A DNA stretch of 64,000 bases from Pascua guehoae. Lineage: Eukaryota > Basidiomycota > Tremellomycetes > Trichosporonales > Trichosporonaceae. The stretch is from positions 1,697,064 through 1,761,063 of the forward strand of contig BCJX01000004.1 in the NCBI GenBank assembly GCA_001600415.1, read 5' to 3'. Position numbers and translations under genes: made by a program. Positions 48,767 through 59,109 of the stretch are shown piece by piece. Position 1 is the first letter of the stretch. The number at the start of each line of letters is the position of its first letter. The notes beneath the pieces are model-generated. The model ran no database searches. It was given only the letters and a program-made list of their open reading frames with translations, and was not told the DNA's origin.

Positions 48767-49168
48767 TCACTTGAGAGGGACTGCTGCGACGGGCACGGAG
48801 AGGCGCGTGTCGGCGGAGCGGGGCGTGATGGGCATGGAACCGGACAGGGTTGAGCCAGACGTGGCCAGCGAGGGGGGTGGAAGGAGTGATGGGGCGGCTG
48901 GCGGTGTGGCAATGGGGTTGCCCCACATTTCGTGCACCATGTTCTTGGCTGCAGTGTTGAGGGTGACCTGGGACTGCTCTTCAAGGTCCTCCCAGGCTGC
49001 ACGGACGAAGAGCCAAAGCTCGTCTGCGGGGGTGACTGTAAAGTCCTTGGTGAGCTTGCGCCCCTCTGGGCGCGAGTCGACCAGGAAGTGCTTGAGGACG
49101 AGGTGTATGTCCTTGGTGGCAACCTCGGCGAGAGCAGCGTTTCGCTGAGCTTCCATCACCAGGGTCAT
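48767..49168 (-). pseudogene. Protein-like ORF fragment, unknown family
   Basis: A 133-codon minus-strand ORF beginning MTLVMEAQRNAALAEVATK and including DIHLVLKHFLVDSRPEGRK and ELWLFVRAAWEDLEEQ, then a Pro/Ser tail. Composition is protein-like. Immediately upstream another frame also reads well (VEEPIQEDLKRAEN), suggesting a frameshift between them near 49160. It could be a small real gene or a relic. No family recognised. Confidence 0.35.
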
Positions 49169-49390
49169 TCTCTGCCCGTTTCAGATCTTCCTGGATGGGC
49201 TCCTCCACCCCAGCTGGTGACAGCCAGAGTTCCCCAATTGCTTCACACCTCTTTACTCAGAAGCGCGACATCCCGAATGACAGGTTTTTGAGCAAGCAAT
49301 TGGCCTCTCATTTGGGGTCATTTGGTGCGCACCACATGAACGTGTCAAAGTATTGCCATATGGCCAAAATTCCCGCCCACAGGCACAGGA

Positions 49391-49930
49391 TCAGTGACGA
49401 CGACGTTGATGATGACCTGTCCGACGACGATGATCATGACATTCTCGAAGGTCAAGAACGGTTGCCCTTTTCGCCGAGGATGGGGTTGACTCTGAGGCGA
49501 GACGGGTACTTGGCAAGCATGTCGCTAGCGATGGCGGCTTGCTCGGCGTCATGGCAACACTGATTAATGTGTGCCCGACAGCCCCTGTTGTAATTGTCGA
49601 CACCATGCTTGCCCTGCTTTGGAGGTTCACCAAGTTGTGGAGGTGGTCGTCGCAAATGGGGCAGCAATCATTGACGGGCATCTCGCCGGGCGTAGGGCCA
49701 AGACGAGATCCTGGCTGGTGCAGATGCTGAGCAAGTTGAACACAATTTGCAGGAGTGTCGCCTTCGAAGAAAACGCGAGCAGCGACGCTCACTGGGTCCA
49801 TCTTGCCTTGAGCGTACCGCGGAGGCACGTCGTGTTGGGCATGTGGACCTCACGATTAGAATCCCGAGCTTGGACGCGCTGGTACCATCCAAGATAATTG
49901 TTATTAGAACAGAGCAGACATAGTCCTTCG
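49391..49930 (-). pseudogene. Frame-broken coding relic with CxxC...HxxxC pattern
   Basis: Minus-strand frames give MDPVSVAARVFFEGDTP and CCPICDDHLHNLVNL, then in a shifted frame GKHGVDNYNRGCRAHINQCC and MLAKYPSRLRVNPILGEKG. The CPICD...HINQC arrangement recalls a Rad18-type UBZ zinc finger or a C2HC motif, but the pieces lie in different frames. It is interpreted as a pseudogene. The zinc-finger idea is inference. Confidence 0.3.
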
Positions 49931-50244
49931 CGCAGCACAACGTTGCAGCGGCCAGTGTGAGGTTGGTATTTTGTGTCTGAGGGCCTTTGGACTTGCTGGT
50001 CGGTGCGAAGAAGACTCTGGGGAACGGCAACATCCTTGCGCACGCCATAGGGACCTGTTCATTCCTTTCCTCATTGTCTGTCGTCCTCATGATATCGGTT
50101 TCTGTTGCCTTACGTCGGCGTCCAGGACGTCAGCCGCCACCCAAAGACGGCTGTACAGCACTTGCTCTCAGTCAAGACGCGGAGCAGCCGCGTTTACGTC
50201 GGCCACAACCCGGTCCACCACACCACCTGGGGCGAGCCCCAACG

Positions 50245-50919
50245 TTATGTATATTCCCCATGGGCTTTTGTTTCTTCAACTGCCTTCTCCATGGTGCTCC
50301 AAGGTGCAATCACTAGCTGTGCTTCGGTAAACATAGCCCACTGTGCCGTCCAAGCTCTAGCTATTGTAGGATAGACACGCTCGATACAGTATGTTAGACG
50401 AGGAACGAAACGGTGGCGAGTCGGCAAAGGCGGCTGGCGGTGCAGAAGACCTCGACGACGATCTGGCGCTCGGAGAAGACGCCAATTCGGAGACCATTGG
50501 GCCAGACGGCGTCCGTTATGAGCGGGCGGTAGAGACACTCGGCCGTCACCATCATCCTCGTGCCCCAATCCACAATGGACCCGCTCCCACAGCAAGGCCC
50601 GTGTGGCATGCATCGTCCCACCGTCCACACACACCAGGGCCTGACGTGCCAACACACTGGTCACCTGCCTAGCGAAACTCCGCGAAACTCCGACTGGTCG
50701 CCTCGTCCTGGGGTCATTTGGTCGGGACTTACCACCAGTGGCGTTGGAGGGGCCTGCCTGGGACTCGTTCGCAGCCTGGATGAGAGAGGAGGAGAGGGCA
50801 GGAGAAGTAAGGGGGATGTGAGGAGATGAAGGCTGTGAGGGAGTGGGGGAGGATGAACGCGAACGCGCCTGCTGGACGAGGGCGGGGGATGACCACCTGC
50901 TCGACCTGGGCTTCGGCAT
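50245..50919 (-). pseudogene. Possible first exon plus open downstream frame, unknown
   Basis: Starts MPKPRSSRWSSPALVQQ, Ser/Pro-rich to QAGPSNATG. There a strong donor (GTAAGT, near 50729) interrupts it. The ORF continues without homology signals. The exon-like start could belong to the same decayed gene as the fragments at 49391-49930 and 48767-49168. Confidence 0.3.
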
Positions 50920-51403
50920 GATGAGGGTGTGTAAATTGGGGAGGGGGACAACTGGGACGCGGTCGAGCAGCTGCTCCAGGACACTTTCCGTCGATCAAAA
51001 ACTGAAGCGCAACTCTGTTGTTGCGTAGTTTGGCCACAGTGTGTGGCGCGATTCGGAAGTGTGCCATAGTGCCTCGACTGCCACAGGTAGGCCGCTGGTG
51101 TCGTCGACAGGGCGTGGCGAGACAGAGTGAGAGTGAGAACATTCACCTCACCCCTAATTACCAAGCTCTGAATATTGCTCTCGTGTCAAGTCATCGGAAA
51201 GGGACCTGGACCACCTGAACTTTCACGAGCGGCACGTTGTTGAAGGCATGGTCCGGATCTGTCTGCCCTGCTTTGTCATACTTGGTATGTGCTGAAACGT
51301 AAGGCAACATGACAAGAGTATCAAAGAGAGGAGCAGCAGCAAAGAAACAAAAAAGAATGCAAAAACGAATCTACAAAACAAGCAAAAAAAGAGTGTCCAT
51401 CGC

Positions 51404-52370
51404 CTACGCGGGGAACCAGTGGCGGCCCCATCCCATCGAGCGTTCCCACACGCGCTCGTCCTCGGGCGTACCCAGGAGGTCGTAGACCTCCTCGAGGGTC
51501 ATGGCGCCCTCGGGAACGATGGCCGGCGCCTGTGGCCCGTGCATGACGTAAAAGAGGCCACGCAGGAAGTGGCGGTGGCGCTGACGGCGCCGCCCGATCG
51601 CCTGCTTGAAGGGGATCATCGAGCGCTCGGGCTCGATCTCCGCCTTCCACGCCTTGCTGGCACGAAGCCGCTTGACGTACCCCCAGCGCTCGGTGACGAG
51701 CTTGCGGAAGGGCAGCTTACGGCGAGGGCGGGTCGCCGCAGGGTTGGCGGGGAACGCAGCGGGGTCGACGTCGGCGAGCGAGGGCGAGAGCGAGGACGCG
51801 TCCGAGTCGGGCTCGAGCACCGGGGTCGCGGCGGACGGCACGGGGGACGACTTTGTGGCGAGTTAGCAGTGTACCATTGTGGGATGAAAGTGGAGAAAAT
51901 AGACAACTTACAGGCGTCGAGGAGGAGGAACGAGAGACGAGGCGGCGCACTTTTTGCCAGAGGTCGCGCGCGACTCGGTACATCGACTCACGGTTTACGT
52001 GGGCCTGGCGCCATTCAAATATGGCGCCAATTGACGACCCGACGCAACCGATCACGAGAACCGAGTAGTGCGCGGCAGACCAGAGGGCGAAGCGCGCGGC
52101 CGAGACGAGGACGAGGTGGGCGACCGTCTGTACGAGCTCCCCGTACGAGGGGAGGATCTCGACAAAGACGGTGGCCGAGAGACGCGACGAGTCGTACCAG
52201 ACCGGGAGGACCGCCGCGTCGAGGCACTGGGCGAGGGCGACGAGGGAGAAGGTGAGGTCGCCGCGCGCCGAGGCGCGGAAAGGGGTGAGGAAGGTGAGGG
52301 CGCAGGCGATGAGCCAGGCCCACACGGTCGTCTGAGCGACGGGGTTGGTGCTGTCGGCGCTGGTGAGCAT
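51404..52370 (-). CDS. Predicted multi-pass membrane protein, hypothetical
   Basis: Exons 52370-51912 and 51850-51404 (intron with GTAAGT donor, GCTAAC branch, CAAAG acceptor); total 906 nt, 301 aa. The first exon holds hydrophobic segments: TTVWAWLIACALTFLTPF, LTFSLVALAQCLDAAVL, and a longer one through LVLVSAARFALW and YSVLVIGCVGSSIGAIF. This predicts three or four transmembrane helices near the N-terminus. The second exon is soluble, Arg/Lys-rich (RPRRKLPFRKLVTERWGYVK) and ends in GWGRHWFPA. No family recognised. A T-rich run (52387-52398) lies just upstream of the start on the plus strand. Confidence 0.65.
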
Positions 52371-54212
52371 GGTGACAGTGAGAAAGTTTTTTTTTTTGTT
52401 GAGCAGGAAGAAGACCGATGAGGACGAGCATTTATAACGAGCACATCGCTGACATCCTCTGCACGCATCCCCATTCTCAAGAAACGAATGCGTCGAGCTC
52501 GTCGTTGACGAATACAGCAGGTGACATGTCAGGTAAGTCAGTGGCTGCCTCTGGTCAAAACGTTTGCCATGGGCGGGTCGTGGACCCATGTGGACTGTGG
52601 GCAGCAGTGGAAGGCCATGCAGGTGGCATCCCGACGAACACCGGACGCGTCGGCAGTGTAGAATTTCTGTCAGCAACATGCCACCTCCCGTGGACGGACT
52701 GCTGATGTTGGGAATAGATATTCTGGGCTCATGTGGCCATTCGGGACTGCAGCCTCAGGCGCCGCGCGTACACACAAGAAACGCGATGCGATGGCAGCAC
52801 ATCAGCTCGGCTACACAGCACATCAGATCTGTAGCCGAGCTGGCTGTCGCCAGATGGTTTCAGACGCTCGTCTAGGGCTATCTTGTCGCCCTGGCTTTGT
52901 GAATGGAAGTGACAGGTGACACAGGACGGAACTCGTGGGGCGGAAACGGAAACGGAAACGGAACGGCACGTTTGCTTCCCGTCGGCGCCCGAGGCCTACC
53001 CATACTGCCCAGCGCAGACGACACGCGGCCCGCGGATACCTCCAGAACGAGCAAGCGTTAGTGCAATTCGAGATAAAATTCAGTGCGAGTGAGACAATTG
53101 ACAGTCGCCGTCTAGAAACGGCACCACTAGCACGATAGCACGACCAGCCTTCTAGCCTCCACACCAAGCGGAATAGACTGGAGATCAAACTGTGGTTCTG
53201 CGCTGCTAGCTAGAGCGAGACAGATCAGAGTGCGCTCACACTGGGTTCTGGAAAGCGAACGCAAGGCCGAACAGGCCAGAATGCTCTTCTGTGTCGGTGA
53301 AAAGTGGTCGGTAACATTCAGCACCCACCCTCCGCAACCGGCATCTGTGACTCTCCAATTCTTGGCTTCCCAATCTTTCTCGGTCAATGGCTTGCCCTTT
53401 TAATGGAGGGTTTCTTGGGAACGAGCAGCCGGCGGCAGACATCCTCAGGCGATCCACAGCCCCGCCGGTGCGCAGGGTGGATTCAGGAGCAGTCAGGGTG
53501 GAGGGAGAAAGGACCAACAACAAAGTTGGTGCGAGCGACTCTAGTCTAAACTTGTACCCTGCATTCCCTGTGTCGTTCTGGACGGGCCCCGAAAAAAAGG
53601 ATGAGCGTGCGGCGCATTGCCCGAGGGGAGCAGACTGAGCGATGCACAAAACTCTTCAATGTCTGCAGGGGCTTTCATGCATAACCCACGGCCAAAGGCA
53701 AAACGTCATGCACATTAGTATGCCATGTCGTCTTGTCTTGGCATGGCCTAGCGTGGTTAGATATACTACCGCGACTTTCCGTCGTCGGGTTCGACAGGCT
53801 GACAGTCGTGCAGTCGTCTGTACGGCGGAACAGCACAGCGTGTGCGATGTGAAGCAGAGTGGGATGCACCATCATAGGAGAATGGCCTGCAGTGGTGAAC
53901 GCATCGAGTATTTGGAAGCAACCGAGAAATCAACACAACACAGGGTGTAAACTGGCCAGGGATCGGATGCGCCCAGGGACGGACCTTCTGTTTGCGGCAA
54001 CAGCCATCATGGGTCATCCATCCATCTTTCGTGACTGACATTCGGGCACTTTGGGTACAGTGTTGACGCTTTGCAAGCGACATTTGGCTAGCACTCACAA
54101 GCACAGCCTTCGTGCAGCTGGGACCATGTGTGCGCATTTGGGGCGCAGCAGGCGTATGGCGGTAGTGGCCTGGCGGAGCGGGTAGAACCAGGTGAGTGGG
54201 GCCGGCACGAAA
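52371..54212. other. 1.8-kb intergenic region
   Basis: No supportable gene. A CGGAAA hexamer repeat (about four copies, near 52940-52963) is the main low-complexity feature. Confidence 0.5.
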
Positions 54213-54260
54213 CCAGTCGTTAATTGTCAGCGCAACCTGAGACAAACGCGTACTAGTGAC
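54213..54260 (+). promoter_or_regulatory. Conserved upstream element, copy 1
   Basis: Reads CCAGTCGTTAATTGTC, then ACCTGAGACAAACGCG and TACTAGTGAC. Closely related blocks precede the other two array genes at 56898 and 60921, all on the same strand. It lies about 430 bp before the first gene's ATG. A regulatory role is inferred from conservation among paralogues. Confidence 0.6.
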
Positions 54261-54617
54261 AACACTGCGCGTTCGTAGCCAGAATCGTCCTGGACAACCC
54301 TGCCTACCCAAGTGATCACATCCGACAGGCTCGGGGGCGCAACAAGCAAGTCTTGACCAGGCTGCATGCAGCTGCACGCGCAGGATCTAAGGCGGACTAC
54401 CCAAGGACCATGGGCTCAAGGACCATACCACGGCCCACGACCCACCGTTGCCAGATGTGATTGCTTGCTTGTTTAGCGGTGCCGCCTGGGTGTTGGGGGG
54501 TCACAATGGTGCCAGACGGCGTGCCCGTGGGCTGCAGTTTTTCTCTCTTATAAGCCGTCCCCACCCCGCAACAATCTTTTCTCATCAAACTCTTCTCATC
54601 GCAGTCGCTTGTCCCCC

Positions 54618-54672
54618 GTGAGTATACCCCCCCTCCCCCCACCTGTCGCTACCACCTGTCGCTGACCCACAG
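54618..54672 (+). other. Probable 5' UTR intron of array gene 1
   Basis: Bounded by GTGAGT and GCTGACCCACAG, 55 nt, ending 14 nt before the ATG. A TATA-like TTATAAG lies at about 54548. Confidence 0.55.
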
Positions 54673-54686
54673 CCCCCTTGCCCACC

Positions 54687-55660
54687 ATGTTCGCTGCCAT
54701 CCGCAGCAAGCTCGCCGCCCCCGCCATCGTCACCGCCTGGCGCGAGAAGAAGGCCGCGCCCGGCTCGTCCGACGTCTCGGGCAACTCGTCGCCCAGCGCG
54801 ACGCCGACCACTCCCGCCGAGGAGCTCGAGGCCAAGGAGCTCGAGACCCAGCCTTCGGGCTGCGGCGCTCGCTCCAAGGCCTGCAAGTGGACCAAGGTCC
54901 TCAAGAACGTAAGTTGTTTAGCTCGTCTCCCGTCTCCCCTCGCGACTATTGCTGACACACCCAGCCCGCGCGGCTCTTCAAGAGCGCGCGCAACAAGAAC
55001 CCCGCCGTGGACGCCGACGAGATTCGCGCCGCCGCCGCCGCCAAGTTCGCTGCCGCCGCCGCCGCCCACTCCGCTGCCGCCGCTGCCGCCTACGCTGCCG
55101 CCGCCGCCGCCCCGCCGTGCCGCCCCAGCCCCCCCACCACCACCAACTCCCTCCCCGCCGTCAGCGCCGACGACGCTGCCCTCGCCGGCCTCGACCGCTT
55201 TTCCATGGGCGGGTCGGACGAGGAGATCCGCCAGCTCTTGTGGGAGGTCGGCGGCCAGGTCATGGCCGAGACCAACCGCAAGGCTGCCGCTGCCGCCGCC
55301 GCCACCAAGACTGCCGCCGCTGCCGCTGCCGCCACCGCCACCGCCACCCCCGTCGAGGAGGAGAACCCCTTCGCCTCGTTCGCGACCGTCGTGCGCGACC
55401 GCAAGCCGGTCGCGCAGAAGCCCAGCCTGGAGAACATCCAGGAGGGCGAGGAGCAGGAGACCGAGGAGGAGATTGAGGAGGAGGTCGAGGAGGAGAGCCC
55501 GGAGGAGGTCGAGTGGGCGTGGTCGCGCCGCCGCCTCTACGTCCCCGGCGACATTTTTTACCTCCCCGGCCGCCGCCCCGTTCGCCGCCTCCGCATCGAC
55601 GAGCCCCCGCCCAAGCCCACCCTGGCCGACCTCGAGGCCTCCATCGCTGCCTGGCGTTAA
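54687..55660 (+). CDS. Array gene 1: Ala-rich/acidic protein, unknown family
   Basis: Exons 54687-54908 and 54965-55660 (56-nt intron, GTAAGT, TGCTGACACACCCAG); 305 aa. It starts MFAAIRSKLAAPAIVTAWRE. The first exon ends in a Lys/Cys patch, GCGARSKACKWTKVLKN. The second exon opens PARLFKSARNKNP, then has poly-Ala runs encoded by GCC repeats. Then come SMGGSDEEIRQLLWEVG, a Glu-rich segment, and an Arg/Pro-rich end (SRRRLYVPGDIFYLPGRR). No signal peptide or transmembrane helix. It shares the MFA start, intron phase and flanking elements with the genes at 57195 and 61414. Function unknown. Confidence 0.7.
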
Positions 55661-55759
55661 GCCACCAGGCCATCGTCGACGCCACCACGGCGCGACCAAC
55701 AAGGACCCCCCCCCCCCCACATACACGACGGGCTTGTGATTGCTTCATCACTTGCTCAG

Positions 55760-55925
55760 TAGATTGCATCGTTTCTTGTCTCTAGCGCGACTCATTGTCT
55801 TGCGCGTCATTCATGTTTGTAAGATAGAAGAAGAACAAAAATAAGAGTAGAGCCAGCATAGTCCGCTCCTCGATGCATGAAGTCTCGTTACACAATTCAG
55901 TTGCATTCAGCTCAAGTGTCTCCCA
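55760..55925 (+). repeat. Conserved 3' flank element, copy 1
   Basis: Contains ATTGCATCGTTTCTTGTCTC at about 55765 and GCATGAAGTCTCGTTACAC at about 55875, followed by CAGTTGCATTCAGCTC. Counterparts follow the other two array genes. Confidence 0.6.
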
Positions 55926-56039
55926 AACTTGACAAGTCCATGTCTGTCAACGTCAGAGTCACATATGAGAACCATAACGACAAGGTGTTAGGATCTGTCA
56001 CGGCTGCCCGCGCACAACAGAGGTATGAACAGAACACGG

Positions 56040-56330
56040 CGCAACTCTGTGATCATCGAGCTTGCCGCATCACCGTCCCATGGTCGTGAACTGCTCGAAC
56101 ATGGTCCAGTCTCATCGTGCACCCACAGTCACGTTCAGCTCTGCGATACGCATGCAGGACGACAACAGTGCGAGGGGTTGCCAGTGGGCGTTGGCTTTCT
56201 CATCGAGCTCGCCACTCGCATAACCGTCACATACCAAGGCTGGTCCCCAAGACAACCCACTCTCGTTGTGCACACGGTCACGTTCAGCGAGCGAGATCAT
56301 ACAGGACGACTGCAGCCCAGCAGGCTGCGA
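56040..56330 (+). repeat. Imperfect tandem duplication, ~145-bp unit, two copies
   Basis: Copy one (from about 56053) has TCATCGAGCTTGCCGCATCA, then GTCACGTTCAGCTCTGCGA and CAGGACGACAACAG. Copy two (from about 56198) has TCATCGAGCTCGCCACTCGC, GTCACGTTCAGCGAGCGAG and CAGGACGACTGCAG in the same order. Confidence 0.7.
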
Positions 56331-56897
56331 TTGTACGTCGTGTCAAAGAGTCGTCTGGGGTGACATGAGAGCACAGGCCCACTGGCAGGGTGGCGGGGGA
56401 CAGTGGTGACAGCGCTCGCTCCAGGTGCACGGTCATGGGCTGTATGCGCACGTCCGCATTCAGTGTTTGAACGCGAGCGCGTGTGCGTGCACGCGTCGTT
56501 GCGAACACGGCGCACGGGCAAGAGGCCACGATAAGCATGACGTGTGAACGGCCACAACCGTGCACATAAGGCAGCCTTGGGACTCAAGACGGCTCCCCTC
56601 CAAACCGTCACACTCGCGGTCGTCTTGCTGCTCCTCGGCCACATGCACCTGCTTGTCCATGCCCGTTCTAACCTGGGTACCGTCTGTGGCCATGCCCACC
56701 GCTGCACAGCAGTCGTCGGGTATGCCATGGTAGTCATTGATCACGGGCATGTCCCCCAGAACGGAGAACACGACGAGACACGGCACAGGACCCCGGGAGC
56801 ACATGCATGGCAGGCGTCACGGCGTGGGCCCTCGACCATTCCAACTTTGGTGGCCACCATTCCAAAACTCGGATCATACCCGACCCGCCGGGCAAAG
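56331..56897. other. Intergenic, before array gene 2
   Basis: Only overlapping short frames. No supportable feature. Confidence 0.45.
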
Positions 56898-56946
56898 CCA
56901 GTCGTCAATTTGTTACCGCCACCTGAGACATACGCGTGCTAGCGAC
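56898..56946 (+). promoter_or_regulatory. Conserved upstream element, copy 2
   Basis: Reads CCAGTCGTCAATTTGTTACC, then GCCACCTGAGACATACGCG and TGCTAGCGAC. Located about 250 bp upstream of array gene 2. A TATA-like TTTATATATT lies at about 57124. Confidence 0.65.
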
Positions 56947-57194
56947 CACATTGCCCTCCCTCGTGTTGGGCTGCGTGTTTAGTTTGCCGGTGTACGGGTG
57001 TATGGGACCACGTGAGCCGTCGCGACGCGGCGTGCAGTGTGGTACGACCAAGTTGCGTGATGGGTCCTGGGCGGTGAGGACGCGAGAAAGGCTGCACGAC
57101 GTGTCCAACTGTCTCAGCAACACGTTTATATATTCTCCTGTCAGCCAGCATACCACTCGCACGCACACCCACACACCCACACCCACACCTACAC

Positions 57195-57972
57195 ATGTTC
57201 GCCATCTTCACCAAGCTCTTCCTCGCCGCGCGCTTCAAGGCGAGGTCGGCCAAGCGCCGCGCCTCGCGCGCCGACACCCAGGACGCGCCCGTCCCCGAGG
57301 ACGAGTACGAGTACGAGGGCGAGCGCGAGGACATTGACATCCGCGCGCGCGCGACCAACTCGCCCGACTCGCACCTCTCGTCGCCTCCCTCGTCGCCCTC
57401 CCCGCCTCCCAGCCCGATCTCGCCGTGCGAGGTAAGTCGCTTGCCATCTGTCCCACGCCCCCAACCTCGCTGCCCTTACTAACTCGCAGCGGGCTTTCAT
57501 CCCAACGCCGCCTGCCCCCGTGCGCCGCCACAGCGCGTGCCGCCTCGTCCAGCCGCGCTACGTCGAGCTCGACCGCATGCGCGCGCGCGGCCCGGACGGC
57601 GACCACGTCGAGCGCCTCGGCCAAGTCGACAACAAGACGTTCCGCGCCAATGCCTGGCACACCGCCGCGGCCTACGCGGCGCTGCACGACCCCACCGCCC
57701 TCCTCGCCGCGCCGCCCTCTGCTGCTCCCGCCGCCGCTCGCACCACCACGGTGCGCGCCAACGTCCCCACCCCCGCCGAGCCCAGCGTCGACTCGGCCGA
57801 CGCGCGCCGCCCCGCCGCTCCCAAGCGCCCTCGCCCGGACGCCATCTACGTCCTGGGCGAGCTTGACATCAACCCCCGCGTGCCCCGTGGCGCGCGTATC
57901 CCCGTCTGCCGCCCCGCCGACCTCGCCCACCGCCACGCACCGCGTGCTGTGCCGGCCAAGCCCGCGGCCTAG
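57195..57972 (+). CDS. Array gene 2: small basic Pro/Ala-rich protein, unknown family
   Basis: Exons 57195-57431 and 57490-57972 (58-nt intron, GTAAGT to TAACTCGCAG, phase 0); 239 aa. It starts MFAIFTKLFLAARFKARSAK; then comes an acidic stretch (VPEDEYEYEGEREDIDI), and Ser/Pro repeats close the exon. The second exon reads RAFIPTPPAPVRRHSACRLV, VELDRMRARGPDGDH, KTFRANAWHTAAAYAALHD, and ends basic. The 5' leader is CA/CCA-rich right up to the ATG, as in gene 3. Same gene architecture and flanks as genes 1 and 3, but almost no alignable residues. Function unknown. Confidence 0.68.
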
Positions 57973-58064
57973 GCGGCGCGGCCATACCAAAGACTCTTGC
58001 GTTCAGATCTTTATCTGGGTGTGCTTTGCTCGCTCTCTGCAAGGCGTTCGCTGCAGCTCGTCGT

Positions 58065-58185
58065 TCGCTGCCGTCTCGTGTCTCGTCTCTTTCGGATTCC
58101 CTATATGTAATGATAGTTAAGCCCATACATGCTAAAGATGCATGAGTCTCGTCACAGCCCAGCTGCAACTTTAGTCAACGTCAAC
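58065..58185 (+). repeat. Conserved 3' flank element, copy 2
   Basis: Contains GTCTCGTGTCTCGTCTC at about 58073 and GCATGAGTCTCGTCACAGC at about 58140, followed by CCAGCTGCAACTTT. Confidence 0.6.
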
Positions 58186-58284
58186 GTCGCACAGGAGTAG
58201 TGTATCAAGGTGTAGTGAGCATATCACGGCGCAAACGTGGCACAGACGGGTTGAATAGAACCTACCGTGGCTCACTGTCATCCA

Positions 58285-58410
58285 GCTCGCCATGAGACAT
58301 TCGCACACGCGTCCGATCTTGGACGAGGATGCCAACCACCACACACTCGCGCAACCGCCTCGTCTTGGCCGCGGAACATACCGTGGCCCACTTGCAGAAA
58401 TACCCGTCTT
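58285..58410 (+). repeat. Degenerate minisatellite, outlying block
   Basis: Shows the same words as the main block at 59110-60515: CCAACCACCACACACTCGCG, GCCTCGTCTTGGCCG and CCCGTCTTGGCCGTGG. Confidence 0.6.
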
Positions 58411-58488
58411 GGCCGTGGAAACCGCACGGCGGACCCTCCCCAGGCATCGCATGCTGCGCCATGCTATGGCGGACGTTGCCCACCCCTC

Positions 58489-58558
58489 CCGCCCGTCCCG
58501 TACGCCGCCCGTCCCGTACGCCGCCCGTCCCGTACGCCGCCCGTCCCGTACGCCGCCC
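58489..58558. repeat. 16-bp tandem repeat, about four copies
   Basis: Unit GTACGCCGCCCGTCCC with exact 16-bp spacing (GTAC at 58501, 58517, 58533, 58549). Confidence 0.95.
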
Positions 58559-58639
58559 TCACTCTTCCAACTATGGCAGCATCCGTGCTGAAGAACCGCC
58601 ATCCCCGACTCCGGCGCGAGCCCCTGCGCCCCCGTGCCT

Positions 58640-58930
58640 CCCATCTGCGACCGCGGCCCGCAAGCCCAACCGCCACCTTGTGTACCGCAAAAGGCCTCGA
58701 TGCCTGCTGCAGAACGTGTTTGTGTTTTTGCCAGAGTGTGTCGTCAAACGTGCAGGCCGCAACGAGCAGAGTCAACTTTTTGATGGCCTGTGTCTCGCTG
58801 GTCGCATTGTACTCTTGAAACGCGCGGTTCCTGGCTTGGAGGGCGCTCCTTCGGACGTGCTTGGTGGTGGGTTTGTCAGTTGGAATGTTGGGGAGCACGC
58901 AGAGCACGGCCTTTGCTCAAGTTTATGTCA
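58640..58930 (-). pseudogene. Protein-like minus-strand segment, unknown
   Basis: The minus frame reads AVLCVLPNIPTDKPTTKH, ALQARNRAFQEYNATSE, then IKKLTLLVAACTFDDTLWQ and HVLQQASRPFAVHKVAVG. Most codons end in G or C, like real genes here. A CTGAC-containing acceptor precedes it at about 58925. No matching donor or start was found, and the 3' side runs into the 16-bp repeat. It could be one exon of an unrecognised gene or a relic. The plus-strand frames over the same block also lack support. Confidence 0.3.
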
Positions 58931-59109
58931 GCGTGCTCGGCAAGCGTGTCCGAGACCAGGCCGACGACGCAGGTCGCGACGGCGTGGGATGCACAATCCG
59001 CCCAGCACAGCGCCGCCGCGCAAACGACCCGCGCAACCTCAGCGTCGGAAAGCGAGCCCCGAGACCTCCGCGCAAGTCGACCCGGCGCGCACCGCCTTAG
59101 TACACCTGT

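Larger units (their letters stand above)
43673..51403. other. 7.7-kb repeat-rich region with gene relics and tRNAs
   Basis: No intact protein gene was supportable. The region contains three copies of a dispersed repeat, a 48-bp inverted repeat, a tRNA-Asp, a tRNA-Ala-like gene with a partial duplicate, a G12 tract near 46938, TATA-like sequences with no gene behind them (near 46227 and 48017), and several protein-like minus-strand fragments (listed separately). It looks like a decayed transposon and pseudogene accumulation zone; this reading is inference. Confidence 0.5.

Noticed and set aside
54596..55726. Long minus-strand Gly-rich frame opposite array gene 1
   Set aside because: Mirror of Ala/Pro GCC-rich coding sequence on the plus strand. 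No motif or plausible start.
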